From Paenibacillus xylanilyticus (GTDB taxonomy: Bacteria > Bacillota > Bacilli > Paenibacillales > Paenibacillaceae): a stretch of 64,000 bases of DNA. Of this stretch, positions 51,616 through 60,786 are shown piece by piece. The stretch lies in assembly GCF_013359935.1 (NCBI RefSeq), contig NZ_JABMCB010000185.1, forward strand, positions 186,001 through 250,000, written 5' to 3'. Under the pieces are notes generated by a model. The model did no database searches. It was not told the origin of the DNA and saw only the letters and a program-made list of their open reading frames with translations. Position 1 is the first letter of the stretch. Every line of letters begins with the position of its first letter. The translations under genes and the position numbers were made by a program.

Positions 51616-51651
51616 ATGAGTAAAACGAAGAGGAGGATCAATTTAAATTGA
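51616..51651 (+). other. Short upstream open frame overlapping the RNase J start
   Basis: ATG 51616 opens a 11-codon frame (MSKTKRRINLN) whose TGA (51649-51651) overlaps the TTG start of RNase J. The RNase J ribosome site GAGGAGG lies inside it. It may couple or tune translation, or be chance: there is no ribosome site in front of its own ATG. Confidence 0.25.
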
Positions 51652-53321
51652 ATCTCGCCCACAATAAATTGTATGTCGCCGCACTGGGCGGCGTAAACGA
51701 AATCGGTAAGAACATGTACATCATCCAGTACAATAAGGACATCATTGTCATCGATTGTGGTTCCAAATTTCCGGATGAAACCTTGCCAGGCATCGATCTG
51801 ATTATTCCGGATGTCTCCTATCTGCTGGAGAACTTGGACCATGTAAAAGCACTTGTCGTTACCCATGGACACGAAGATCATATTGGGGGCATCCCTTACT
51901 TTTTAAAACAAATGAATATCCCTGTGTATGCATCCAGACTTACCCGTGGCTTGATTGAATTGAAACTCAAAGAGCATAATATGCTTCGAACAGCAGATCT
52001 TCACACAATCGATGCTCACTCCACCTTCATGCTGGGGGAGATCGAGGTATCTTTTTTTGCAACCAGCCACAGTATACCAGACTGCTTGGGTGTTTTCTTC
52101 CGCACGCCTGGAGGAAATGTGGTACATACCGGCGATTTCAAATTCGATATGTCACCTGTGAACGGGCCTTATCCTGATCTGTACCGAATGGCGGAGATCG
52201 GTAAACAAGGCGTTCATCTGCTGCTGTCCGAAAGTACGAATGCGGAACGGCCTGGCTTTACACCATCAGAGCGCGTTGTCGGTGATCGTATTCTGGATGC
52301 ATTCATCCGAGCGAAGCAAAAAATATTTATCTCCACCTTTGCTTCCAATGTCAGCCGGGTCCAGCAGATTGTGAATGCCACGTTTGAGACCGGCCGCAAA
52401 CTGGCTTTGTTGGGCAGAAGTATGGTCAATGTCGTGTCAGTTGCAAGTGATCTGGGGTACCTGGATGTTCCTGACGGTTTGCTGATTGAAGCGATTGATG
52501 CGGATCAGTTTCCTCCCGAGCAAGTCGTCATTCTTTGTACGGGAAGCCAGGGAGAGCCAATGGCTGCGCTGTCCCGATTGGCTACAGGTAAGCATCCTCA
52601 TGTGAGAGTAGCAGCAGGAGACACCGTGATTATTGCAGCAGGGGCAATCCCGGGCAATGAGCGCAACCTTGCCCACGTTATTGATAATCTGTACGTATTG
52701 GGGGCGAGAGTCCTTTATGGTTCAAGCGGTTCAGGGGGCATGCATGTGTCAGGGCATGGCAGTCAGGAGGAACTCAAACTGATGCTGACGCTGATGAAAC
52801 CGGATTATCTGGTGCCCATCCACGGCGAATTCCGCATGCTGTATCAGCACAGATTGCTGGCTGAATCGGTTGGGATCGACCCTGATCATGTATTCATCGT
52901 GAATAACGGGGATATGGTTCAGTACAAGGACGGCGTAGCATCTCCAGGGCCGAAAATTGCTTCAGGCAACAGTCTGGTTGACGGATTGATTATGGGCGAC
53001 GTAGGCAATATTGTGCTTCGTGACCGCAGACAGCTGTCTTCAGACGGCATGCTGGTTATTGTGACGACACTCAGCAAAACGGAGAAACAAATGGTCACAT
53101 CTCCTGAGATCATCTCCAGAGGATTTGTGTTTGTGAAAGACTCGGAAGAGTTTATGCGAGAGATTCATGGATTGGTGCTATCCAGAATGGAAGAACTGAC
53201 CGGAGCCGGTGTGAACCAGTGGAATGTCATCAAAAGAAAGCTCAAGGACGAAATCGGACATTACATCTACGCCCAGACGAAACGAAGACCGATGATCCTG
53301 CCTATAATCATTGAGGTATGA
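51648..53321 (+). CDS. Ribonuclease J
   Basis: Metallo-beta-lactamase/beta-CASP ribonuclease of 557 residues with 5'-to-3' exonuclease and endonuclease activity on RNA. Zinc motif THGHEDHIGG (H73, H75, D77, H78), GDFKFD, beta-CASP with IFISTFASNVSRVQQ, GEPMAALSRLA and the later VSGHGSQEELKLML / PIHGEFRML blocks. Length and order match RnjA/RnjB; which paralogue cannot be told by eye. The start is TTG, 11 bases from AGGAGG, aligned with the family opening YVAALGGVNEIGKNMY. Single gene. Confidence 0.92.
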   Translation: MNLAHNKLYVAALGGVNEIGKNMYIIQYNKDIIVIDCGSKFPDETLPGIDLIIPDVSYLLENLDHVKALVVTHGHEDHIGGIPYFLKQMNIPVYASRLTRGLIELKLKEHNMLRTADLHTIDAHSTFMLGEIEVSFFATSHSIPDCLGVFFRTPGGNVVHTGDFKFDMSPVNGPYPDLYRMAEIGKQGVHLLLSESTNAERPGFTPSERVVGDRILDAFIRAKQKIFISTFASNVSRVQQIVNATFETGRKLALLGRSMVNVVSVASDLGYLDVPDGLLIEAIDADQFPPEQVVILCTGSQGEPMAALSRLATGKHPHVRVAAGDTVIIAAGAIPGNERNLAHVIDNLYVLGARVLYGSSGSGGMHVSGHGSQEELKLMLTLMKPDYLVPIHGEFRMLYQHRLLAESVGIDPDHVFIVNNGDMVQYKDGVASPGPKIASGNSLVDGLIMGDVGNIVLRDRRQLSSDGMLVIVTTLSKTEKQMVTSPEIISRGFVFVKDSEEFMREIHGLVLSRMEELTGAGVNQWNVIKRKLKDEIGHYIYAQTKRRPMILPIIIEV

Positions 53322-53338
53322 GTAGTGGTCACAATAAG

Positions 53339-53404
53339 AAAAGCCTGAGGGATGCCCTATCAGATGTTTCCATGGAAGGGCAATTTCCATCAGGCTTCTT
53401 CTTG
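53339..53404. terminator. Terminator region between RNase J and the aromatic gene
   Basis: AAGCCTGA / TCAGGCTT arms with an inner AGGGATGCCCT / AGGGCAATTTCC pairing, ending in TTCTTCTTG. Lies between convergent genes. Confidence 0.6.
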
Positions 53405-53442
53405 TTTTCATTTAAATACGATTTGCTCACTCATTCCGCAAT

Positions 53443-54525
53443 TTATTGATCGTTCAATAAACCGGATTGTCTCACCGAGGAGAGGAACTGATGGAATTGT
53501 TCGATGTTCAACTGCTGCGCACTATCGGAAAGCGCCACCGCCGGATTCGGATGAACTTCTACCATGACGCCATCGGCACCAGCTGCCAGAGCAGCTTTGG
53601 CGCACGGAGCCAGAATATCCTTGCGGCCTGTAGAGTGGGTTACATCCACCAGAACGGGTAGATGGGTTTCTTGTTTTAAAATAGGCACGGCAGAGATATC
53701 GAGGGTGTTGCGCGTCGCTTTTTCATAGGTACGAATACCTCTTTCAATCAGCATGACTTGCTTGTTCCCACGGGAGACAACGTACTCCGCAGCATGCACG
53801 AACTCATCAATGGTTGCGGCCAACCCGCGTTTAAGCAGAATGGGAATGTTGACGTCTCCCGCAGCTTTGAGCAGCTCAAAGTTTTGCATATTCCGGGCAC
53901 CGATCTGGATCACATCGATATAATCTCCTGCCAGCTCGATATGACCTGGATGCACAATCTCACTGATCGTTTTAAGTCCGAACTCATCTGCCACTTCTTT
54001 GAGAATCTTCAATCCTTCAATCCCCAAGCCCTGAAAATCATAGGGTGAGGTACGTGGCTTGAAGGCACCACCGCGCATGACCGGGATACCGGCTTCTTTC
54101 AAAGCTTTGGCAACCTCCCGAACCTGCTCATAACTCTCAACGGAGCAAGGTCCAGCAATCATGATCGGTTTGCCTGCGCCAACCTTGATTTCACCGATGG
54201 AGACGACCGTGTCTTCCTGCTGATTTTTACGGCTGACTAGCAGCTGTTTTTTGTGTTCGTCGACCTGCAGATGCAGGGAAGCCTGGAAAATTTGCTTGAA
54301 CAGCAGCTTAATGGCATCATCGTGGAACGGCCCAGGATTGGCCGCAGTCAGTTCTTCCAGCATTTCTTTTTCCCGAACGGGGTCAAATTTGGGAACTCCC
54401 TGTTTTTCCTTGATCTGACCGATTTCCTGTGTAATCTGGGCGCGCTCCGATAACAGGTGAAGTAAACTATGATTAATCTCATTCAAACGGCCTCGTAATT
54501 GCTCCAAATTTCTATTCTCATCCAT
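53443..54525 (-). CDS. aroA: Chorismate mutase - 3-deoxy-7-phosphoheptulonate synthase
   Basis: Bifunctional shikimate-pathway enzyme of 360 residues, B. subtilis AroA(G)-type. N-terminal AroQ chorismate mutase domain (about 1-90: [30 protein letters not shown] split by linker, [10 protein letters not shown]). Then a type Ib DAHP synthase barrel (about 105-355): [61 protein letters not shown] and [14 protein letters not shown]. It joins PEP and erythrose 4-phosphate; the mutase domain gives feedback by prephenate/chorismate in relatives. ATG 54523-54525 follows GAGGAGAG. The leader upstream carries a T-box. Confidence 0.95.
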   Translation of the reverse strand: MDENRNLEQLRGRLNEINHSLLHLLSERAQITQEIGQIKEKQGVPKFDPVREKEMLEELTAANPGPFHDDAIKLLFKQIFQASLHLQVDEHKKQLLVSRKNQQEDTVVSIGEIKVGAGKPIMIAGPCSVESYEQVREVAKALKEAGIPVMRGGAFKPRTSPYDFQGLGIEGLKILKEVADEFGLKTISEIVHPGHIELAGDYIDVIQIGARNMQNFELLKAAGDVNIPILLKRGLAATIDEFVHAAEYVVSRGNKQVMLIERGIRTYEKATRNTLDISAVPILKQETHLPVLVDVTHSTGRKDILAPCAKAALAAGADGVMVEVHPNPAVALSDSAQQLNIEQFHQFLSSVRQSGLLNDQ

Positions 54526-54559
54526 GTTCACACTCTCCTCTGTAATTTGTATATGGATT

Positions 54560-54896
54560 GGTTTAATGAAAAATGCAAAAAGGCCCTTCATCCGCAAGGG
54601 ACGAAGAAGCCGTGGTACCACCCTAATTAGAAACGGCCCTGCCAAATTGCAGGAACACCTGTTTCTCACTTTGACCTTTTAACGCAAGGAACGGATTGTC
54701 CTAGAAGCTGGATCACAAAAAATCAGCTCTTCAGCAATCGGCTCAGGAGTGAACTTCGGCGGTTGGTTGCTTCGGATGCTCTCAGTCTCTGGCACCACGT
54801 CCCTGTAATCAACGCTTTATTCCGCTTACTCTTTCCGTCATAGCCTGTCATTTATATTCATCATGAATTTCTATTCCATCGTGCACGATATGAATT
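54560..54896 (-). ncRNA. T-box riboswitch (leader of the DAHP synthase gene)
   Basis: On the minus strand, the T-box sequence AGGGTGGTACCACGG (54610-54624) is exact, with the antiterminator partner region next to it. A terminator follows (GGCTTCTTCGTC paired with GATGAAGGGCC, then TTTTT; about 54575-54612). Upstream is a Stem-I-like stretch, which has UUC followed by A (54751-54753), the expected specifier position, pointing to uncharged tRNA-Phe. I see no UAC or UGG alternative at that place. Uncharged tRNA would bind, form the antiterminator and allow transcription. Confidence 0.85.
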
Positions 54897-54902
54897 GAAG
54901 TT

Positions 54903-54931
54903 ATACTAGCATGTACTCATTCTGTATGCAA
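54903..54931 (-). promoter_or_regulatory. Promoter of the T-box transcript
   Basis: Minus strand TTGCAT (54926-54931), 17 bases, TAGTAT (54903-54908). Transcription would start near 54896, about 370 bases before the start codon. Confidence 0.65.
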
Positions 54932-55065
54932 TAAAACGAAGTAATGCCACAAAACAATAACGCTGTACTGCATCACAATGACATTCGCCACGACAACTAC
55001 AACCAAGTATAATAAGAAGGATGTATCATCCATTTTATTTCAAGCTGAACACAAGAGGAGTAACT

Positions 55066-56049
55066 ATGAACAAAACCATTTCCGATATCGCTCAACTGGC
55101 CGGTGTGGCCAAAAGTACGGTCTCCCGTTTTCTCAATGGCGGCTCCGTCAGTGAAGATACACGTCAGAAGATTGAGCGAATCATCAAACAATACAATTAC
55201 GTACCAAATACATTTGCGCAGAGCCTCAAAGCGAAGAAGACCAGCATTATCGGCACGGTCGTTCCAAGGCTCGACTCTTTTGCGACATCTCAGACATTGA
55301 TCGGCATTGATGAAGAATTAAGAAGCAATCATTACCAGATGCTGATCGCCAATACAAGTCAGGACATGCAGCGTGAGATTGATGCCATTTATGACTTTGC
55401 AAGGCAGAAGGTGTCGGGCATTATCCTACTTGCTGCTGAAGTGACGGAAGCACATCTGAGAGCCGTTGAAGAGATTGGTATTCCGGTACTCTTGTTGGGA
55501 CAGCAGCATGAACGCCTGCACAGTCTGGTACATAATGACGATCAGGCCGGATATGAAATGGGTAGATATGTGGTAGCGAAGGGACATCGCCAGATCGTCT
55601 ATATTGGGGTAACAGAGAAAGACCAAGCTGTTGGCATTCACCGAAGACAAGGCTTTCAGCGCGCTATTGCCGAATGCGGCGAGTGTGATGTGACCTACTA
55701 TGAGACAAGTTTCAAAATGTCTGAAGCGACTGTTACAGCAGAAGCCGTTCTGAACGACAACAGACCGACCATGATTGTAGGTGCAACCGACAATATTGCA
55801 CTTGGTGTAATGAAGACGGCTTTTTCCAACAGAATCCGAATACCTCATGAACTATCGGTTGCCGGATTCGGCGGATATGATATTACGGAAATGATTCACC
55901 CGGCACTGACTACGGTGAAGTATCATTATTCACAAGCGGGTAAATTGGCAGCGAATCATATGATTCGTCAGATTGCAGGTGAGCCGGTAGAGAAACGAAC
56001 TGTACTTGATGTGGAACTGATTCCCCGAGAAAGCGTTGACAATCAATAA
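55066..56049 (+). CDS. LacI-family repressor of the sucrose operon
   Basis: Regulator of 327 residues: N-terminal LacI HTH (ISDIAQLAGVAKSTVSRFLNG) with hinge (YVPNTFAQSLKAKKTSIIGTVVP split), then a periplasmic-binding-protein-like effector domain (about 60-327) with GATDNIALGVMK and GFGGYDITEMIHPALTTV. It precedes a sucrose-6-phosphate hydrolase and a sucrose PTS and matches ScrR-type proteins. ATG 55066 follows AGAGGAG. Two copies of the palindrome GGAACCGGTTCC-like, the usual LacI-family centre (CG step), lie directly downstream, at 56075 and 56161. Confidence 0.9.
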   Translation: MNKTISDIAQLAGVAKSTVSRFLNGGSVSEDTRQKIERIIKQYNYVPNTFAQSLKAKKTSIIGTVVPRLDSFATSQTLIGIDEELRSNHYQMLIANTSQDMQREIDAIYDFARQKVSGIILLAAEVTEAHLRAVEEIGIPVLLLGQQHERLHSLVHNDDQAGYEMGRYVVAKGHRQIVYIGVTEKDQAVGIHRRQGFQRAIAECGECDVTYYETSFKMSEATVTAEAVLNDNRPTMIVGATDNIALGVMKTAFSNRIRIPHELSVAGFGGYDITEMIHPALTTVKYHYSQAGKLAANHMIRQIAGEPVEKRTVLDVELIPRESVDNQ

Positions 56050-56074
56050 ACATATCCTTTATGATAATTCCATC

Positions 56075-56085
56075 GAACCGGTTCC
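56075..56085 (+). promoter_or_regulatory. LacI-type operator copy 1
   Basis: GAACCGGTTCC, palindromic, 26 bases after the repressor gene stop. Confidence 0.65.
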
Positions 56086-56160
56086 ATTCGTTCTTTTGTA
56101 CGAATTGGAATGAAGGTTCTGGCAGATTGTGCCATATGGAATTATTTTTTTGATTGCATT

Positions 56161-56172
56161 GGAACCGGTTCC
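56161..56172 (+). promoter_or_regulatory. LacI-type operator copy 2
   Basis: GGAACCGGTTCC, perfect 12-base palindrome, 41 bases before the GH32 start. Centres of the two copies are 87 bases apart, about eight helical turns, compatible with DNA looping over the promoter. Confidence 0.7.
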
Positions 56173-56212
56173 TCTTGGTGTTTATGATTTTGGTAAGGAT
56201 GGGAGATACGTT

Positions 56213-57688
56213 ATGAAAATGACCAGAGAGCAGCGCTACAGACTCATTGAGCAGGCGGAAGAGGGAGAAATTGAGAAGTTGGAAGCATTGATTTCTGCCT
56301 GCTCGTGGAGACAGTCCTATCATATTCAGCCCATTACGGGCTTACTGAATGATCCGAACGGATTTTCCTTTTATCAAGGACATTATCATCTCTTCTATCA
56401 ATGGTTTCCTCTGGGAACAGAGCATGGAATGAAATACTGGTACCATGTTCGTTCAACAGACCTTGTGAACTGGGAGATGATGGGGATCGGCATTCCGCCT
56501 GGTGATCCATTCGATTCACATGGTGCCTATTCAGGGAGTGGAATTGTCAAGAATGGCAAACTGCATCTGCTCTATACCGGCAACACTCGGGATGAAGCAT
56601 GGGTCAGACATCCGTATCAGTGTTTGGCGATTATGGATGAAAGCGGTTCAGTTGTGAAAGCCGAGCAGCCGGTTATATCCTCGGTACCACCCGGGTATAC
56701 GGAACATTTCAGGGACCCGAAAGTTTGGCAGGATGGGGATATCTATTATTGTGTAATTGGAGCACAGCGGACGGATGAGACAGGATGTACGGTGCTTTAT
56801 CGATCATCTGACCTCACAGCGTGGGAGTTTCTGGGTGAGATCCAGACTCATCTATCACATTTCGGCTACATGTGGGAGTGTCCGGATTACATCGAAATGG
56901 ATGGCAAGGGCATACTTCTTTTTTCGCCTCAGGGCATTGAAAGTGATGGGGATTTATATAACAACATTTTTCAGTCGGGCTACCTCATTGGCGAACCATT
57001 GAATCTTCAGACAGGAGAGTTCCAGCATGGTGAGTTTCAGGAACTGGACCGTGGATTCGACTTCTATGCTCCACAGACAATGGCAGCGCCGGATGGAAGA
57101 CGTATTTTGGTCGGATGGTTGGGACTTCCCGAAGTGGAGTATCCAACGGATGCGAGTGGGTGGGCGCACTGTCTCACGATCCCGAGGCAGCTGTCATTGA
57201 GAGACGGCAAACTCATTCAGCAGCCTGTAGCTGAAATGGCGAAGCTGCGTCAGCAGGCACAGGGGAGTTGTTACCAAACAACTCTGGAGAACAGCTCTGA
57301 AACCATTGCTGCATTTGACGGGATTGCCTATGAGCTGGAATGTGAAATCAGTCATTTTAATGCTGAGCGTTTCGGGATTGAATTTCGAACTGGCGCTGAA
57401 GAAAAGACCGTTTTGAAATACGATCGACTCCAGCAGAAATTAATACTGGACCGATCCTTATCAGGTGCTCCAATGAAAGGTGTGAATGGCACGGTACGCC
57501 AATGCAAGCTGAACGGAGATGTGATCAAGTTACAACTGTTTGTGGATACTTCCTCGGTTGAAATCTTTGTCAACGATGGGGAAGAGGTGTTCACAAGCCG
57601 GATTTTCCCGAGTCCGGAAAGCGGGGGAATTCGCTTTTTTGCAAGTGGAGGTAAGGCAGAATTTAAAGCAACCAAATGGGATTACTAG
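56213..57688 (+). CDS. scrB: Sucrose-6-phosphate hydrolase (GH32)
   Basis: Invertase-like enzyme of 491 residues, cytoplasmic (no signal). Five-blade beta-propeller with GLLNDPNGF (nucleophile D47), FRDPKV (transition-state Asp) and WECPDY (acid/base Glu), then a C-terminal beta-sandwich ending SPESGGIRFFASGG. It splits the sucrose 6-phosphate made by the PTS protein downstream. ATG 56213 with GGGAGA six bases before; the frame runs upstream to 56129 without a ribosome site. Second gene of the sucrose cluster; 26 bases from the PTS gene. Confidence 0.93.
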   Translation: MKMTREQRYRLIEQAEEGEIEKLEALISACSWRQSYHIQPITGLLNDPNGFSFYQGHYHLFYQWFPLGTEHGMKYWYHVRSTDLVNWEMMGIGIPPGDPFDSHGAYSGSGIVKNGKLHLLYTGNTRDEAWVRHPYQCLAIMDESGSVVKAEQPVISSVPPGYTEHFRDPKVWQDGDIYYCVIGAQRTDETGCTVLYRSSDLTAWEFLGEIQTHLSHFGYMWECPDYIEMDGKGILLFSPQGIESDGDLYNNIFQSGYLIGEPLNLQTGEFQHGEFQELDRGFDFYAPQTMAAPDGRRILVGWLGLPEVEYPTDASGWAHCLTIPRQLSLRDGKLIQQPVAEMAKLRQQAQGSCYQTTLENSSETIAAFDGIAYELECEISHFNAERFGIEFRTGAEEKTVLKYDRLQQKLILDRSLSGAPMKGVNGTVRQCKLNGDVIKLQLFVDTSSVEIFVNDGEEVFTSRIFPSPESGGIRFFASGGKAEFKATKWDY

Positions 57689-57714
57689 ATATCAGGTGAG
57701 AGGGATGAAATACC

Positions 57715-59676
57715 ATGTCGGATAATCAACAGATCGCCAAGGAAGTCATTCGTGCCATTGGGGGCAAGGATAATATTGCTTCATTTGCTCACTGCGCGAC
57801 ACGGCTGCGAATTATGGTGAATGACAAGGACAAAATTGATCAGAAACAGGTCGAAAACATAGATAAGGTCAAAGGTGCCTTTTTCAATTCGGGGCAATAT
57901 CAGATCATCTTTGGGACAGGAACCGTGAACCGGATCTTCGAAGAAGTCGAGAAGCTGGGGATTGAAGGGTCCTCCAAGGAAGACGTGAAGAATCAGGGGA
58001 AAAAGGAAGGCAATGCATTTCAACGGGCGATCCGCACGTTCGGAGATGTGTTCGTACCCATTATTCCTGTGCTGGTGGCTACAGGGTTATTCATGGGGCT
58101 GCGCGGACTACTTACCCAGAACGAAATTCTGTCTTTGTTCGGTGCAACACCTGAGGACATCTCGCCCAATTTCCTGTTGTTTACTCAAGTTCTGACGGAT
58201 ACGGCTTTTGCATTCCTGCCAGCACTGGTGGCATGGTCTGCATTCCGCGTGTTTGGCGGCAGCCCTGTGCTCGGGATCGTACTCGGTCTGATGCTTGTGA
58301 ATCCGGCATTGCCGAATGCCTATTCGGTTGCAGATGGATCAGCGCAGGCACTGCACATGTTTGGATTTATACCCGTGGTCGGTTATCAAGGATCTGTTTT
58401 GCCAGCGTTTTTCGTAGGTCTCATTGGAGCAAAGTTCGAGAAGTTTTTGAGAAGACGCGTGCCAGAGGCGCTGGACCTGATCCTCACGCCTTTTATCACA
58501 CTGACGGTTATGATCACATTGGGACTCTTTGCCATCGGTCCTGTCTTTCATTCACTCGAAGAGTGGGTGCTGCATGGGACGACAGCCGTTTTGGACCTCC
58601 CATTCGGCATTGCCGGGATAATTATTGGTTTCTTCAATCAGATTATTGTCGTTACCGGTGTACATCACATCTTTAACTTTTTGGAAATCCAGCTGCTGGA
58701 GAAAACGGGTTATAATCCGTTTAACGCCATCGTCACATCTGCGATGGCTGCACAAGGAGCAGCTTGTTTAGCCGTAGGATTAAAAACAAAGAATACGAAA
58801 CTCAAGGCACTGGCGCTGCCATCGTCATTGTCCGCTTTTCTGGGAATTAGCGAACCCGCCATTTTTGGAGTAAATCTTCGTTTCATGAAACCGTTCATTA
58901 TGGGACTGGTTGGCGGCGGAGTCGGCGGTTTTCTCGCATCCTTGTTCCATCTGAAGGGAACGGGCATGGCTGTAACGGTGATCCCTGGAACATTGCTGTA
59001 TCTGAACAGCCAGCTGCCCCTCTACATTCTTGTCAATGTGGTTGCCGTGGGTGTGGCCTTTGCGTTAACCTGGTTCTTTGGTTACAAGGATCAGCCGCTT
59101 GCTGCAGAGGAGATAACGAACAGAGGGAATGAGAGTGATTCTTCCGCTGTACCAACCGCAAGTATGGATGACAATACCAACCATACAGAGACGTATCGTC
59201 CCAAAGTGGATAAGCTGGAGATTGCTTCGCCGATGACAGGTACAGCGGTTGCTTTGGCCAACGTACCTGACCCTGCATTCTCAGAGAAACATATGGGTGA
59301 AGGCATTGCCATTGAACCTACCGAAGGCAAAGTATACGCGCCCTTTGATGGTGTCGTCGCCCATGTCATGAACAAGAGCAAACACGCGGTTATTCTGGAG
59401 CATGAGACTGGTCTTCAGATGCTTGTGCATATTGGAATCAATACGGTAGGTTTGAAGGGAGAAGGATTTACGGCGCATGTCCAAAGCGGCGATGTGATCA
59501 CTGCAGGACAATTATTGATTGAGTTTGACATGAACGCCATTCAGGCTGCGGGCCTGCCATTAATCACGCCTGTATTGATCCCGAACGGAAATGAAACCAT
59601 TGAAGAGGTACAGACTGCGAAGACTGGCCATGTGCAAGCCAATGGGGAAGCCATCCTTGTTGTAAAATTTAATTAA
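57715..59676 (+). CDS. scrA: PTS sucrose transporter subunit IIBCA
   Basis: Phosphotransferase system enzyme II of 653 residues, all three domains in one chain. IIB (about 1-90) with phospho-acceptor C27 in FAHCATRLR; IIC (about 105-465), multi-helix, with GITEPAIFG-like motif here reading GISEPAIFGVNL; IIA (about 510-653) with LVHIGINTVGL and phospho-acceptor H572. Many sucrose PTS proteins lack IIA and borrow it; this one is complete. An acidic, Ser/Thr-rich linker (about 468-505) joins IIC and IIA. Ends the operon at a terminator. Confidence 0.93.
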   Translation: MSDNQQIAKEVIRAIGGKDNIASFAHCATRLRIMVNDKDKIDQKQVENIDKVKGAFFNSGQYQIIFGTGTVNRIFEEVEKLGIEGSSKEDVKNQGKKEGNAFQRAIRTFGDVFVPIIPVLVATGLFMGLRGLLTQNEILSLFGATPEDISPNFLLFTQVLTDTAFAFLPALVAWSAFRVFGGSPVLGIVLGLMLVNPALPNAYSVADGSAQALHMFGFIPVVGYQGSVLPAFFVGLIGAKFEKFLRRRVPEALDLILTPFITLTVMITLGLFAIGPVFHSLEEWVLHGTTAVLDLPFGIAGIIIGFFNQIIVVTGVHHIFNFLEIQLLEKTGYNPFNAIVTSAMAAQGAACLAVGLKTKNTKLKALALPSSLSAFLGISEPAIFGVNLRFMKPFIMGLVGGGVGGFLASLFHLKGTGMAVTVIPGTLLYLNSQLPLYILVNVVAVGVAFALTWFFGYKDQPLAAEEITNRGNESDSSAVPTASMDDNTNHTETYRPKVDKLEIASPMTGTAVALANVPDPAFSEKHMGEGIAIEPTEGKVYAPFDGVVAHVMNKSKHAVILEHETGLQMLVHIGINTVGLKGEGFTAHVQSGDVITAGQLLIEFDMNAIQAAGLPLITPVLIPNGNETIEEVQTAKTGHVQANGEAILVVKFN

Positions 59677-59683
59677 AACTCTT

Positions 59684-59741
59684 GAACAGGCAGAGAGATC
59701 TGGTGCACTGCCGTATACCAGATTCTTTGCCTGTTTTTTGG
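59684..59741 (+). terminator. Terminator after the sucrose operon
   Basis: AACAGGCA-AATCTGGT arms with complement and TTTTTT; an A-run (59748-59759) follows before the convergent catalase gene. Confidence 0.85.
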
Positions 59742-59759
59742 TATCCATAAAAAAAAAAA

Positions 59760-60659
59760 CTATAGTCCGGCGTGCCGCTTCAGCCGCTCTGCAATTTGCA
59801 GCAGATCCTCTGCTGATACACCCGGGGCGAATTCTTCCGGCAGATCGGGCAGTTCGGGGATGCTGCCACTGTGACCAGGAAGTCCTGCAAAAGCCTCCAG
59901 TTTTCCGCCATCTGTCGGATGTGTGCCTTTCCAGATCTGTGCGATGTTCTGATAGTCCTTGTCACTAAAGGTGTACAGCCTGCGATGTTCGCCCATAGCT
60001 TCCCATTTTCGGGTCGTATCAAACACTTTATTATCGAGGCGCGGAATTGGGAACATCTTCGTTACATCGACGCCGGTTGCAATCTGCAGTGCCTTGGCAT
60101 AGGCCAGAATATGTACGCCTCCACGCACAAGCAAATACCCTGTCATCTCTCGGGCAGTCGGATGATCCGTCATCTCGTAAACTCTCATCTTGTGGGTACG
60201 TGCGCCGCATTCAAGAAAGAAGTTATGCAGCAGGTCAAAGATCAGATTGCCGCTGCTGACGACATATGAACCGTTCCAGGGTCTGCCCATGGAATCATAA
60301 GGGAGTGCCGTTTGAGCCGATTCGATAAAATGTGAAGTCATGCGAGCATCCTTGCCTGCGCGCAGTGGAGTAGTGTCGGGGTCTCCCGGGGAAGTGGTTC
60401 CCACCAGCATCAGATTAATGGTATTGGCGACAAGCTCCACATGACCAAATTCTTCAGCCGTAATACTTGCCACAATATCGTAAAAGGCACGCAGCTTTTT
60501 CTTGCCCCGGAAATTGAAGGACTGAAACATGTAGTTATTTAGCGTGGACATCTCCCCAAACTTTCCACCCAGCAGTTCCTGAACTGCGCTTGCTCCATTG
60601 GGATCCGGGTTGTTGGAGATCGGAAGTTCAATCGCCAGGCGATCTACCCGTTTAAACAT
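59760..60659 (-). CDS. Manganese catalase
   Basis: Dimanganese catalase of 299 residues (KatN/YjqC-type), degrading hydrogen peroxide. Ferritin-like four-helix bundle with metal ligands in GGKFGEMSTLNNYMFQSF (Glu), TAEEFGHVELV (EE-x2-H) and later RGGVHILAYAKAL (His) and FLECGARTHKM. C-terminal tail is that of spore-coat-associated homologues (PELPDLPEEFAPG). ATG 60657-60659 follows GAGGAGGAAT; an upstream in-frame start is less likely. Single gene, convergent with the sucrose operon. Confidence 0.93.
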   Translation of the reverse strand: MFKRVDRLAIELPISNNPDPNGASAVQELLGGKFGEMSTLNNYMFQSFNFRGKKKLRAFYDIVASITAEEFGHVELVANTINLMLVGTTSPGDPDTTPLRAGKDARMTSHFIESAQTALPYDSMGRPWNGSYVVSSGNLIFDLLHNFFLECGARTHKMRVYEMTDHPTAREMTGYLLVRGGVHILAYAKALQIATGVDVTKMFPIPRLDNKVFDTTRKWEAMGEHRRLYTFSDKDYQNIAQIWKGTHPTDGGKLEAFAGLPGHSGSIPELPDLPEEFAPGVSAEDLLQIAERLKRHAGL

Positions 60660-60734
60660 AATATTCCTCCTCAAGCCAAATTACTGTAAAGGTATGAGGC
60701 ATTACTTGTACGTTATTCGGACATTTAGATAAAA

Positions 60735-60776
60735 CAAAAACGTTCTGCCAGAGCCGTGCTCTGAACAGAACGTTTG
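60735..60776 (-). terminator. Terminator after the GH5 endoglucanase gene
   Basis: Perfect AAACGTTCTG-CAGAGC arms on the minus strand, followed by TTTTTGTTTT. Confidence 0.9.
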
Positions 60777-60786
60777 TATTCCGATG

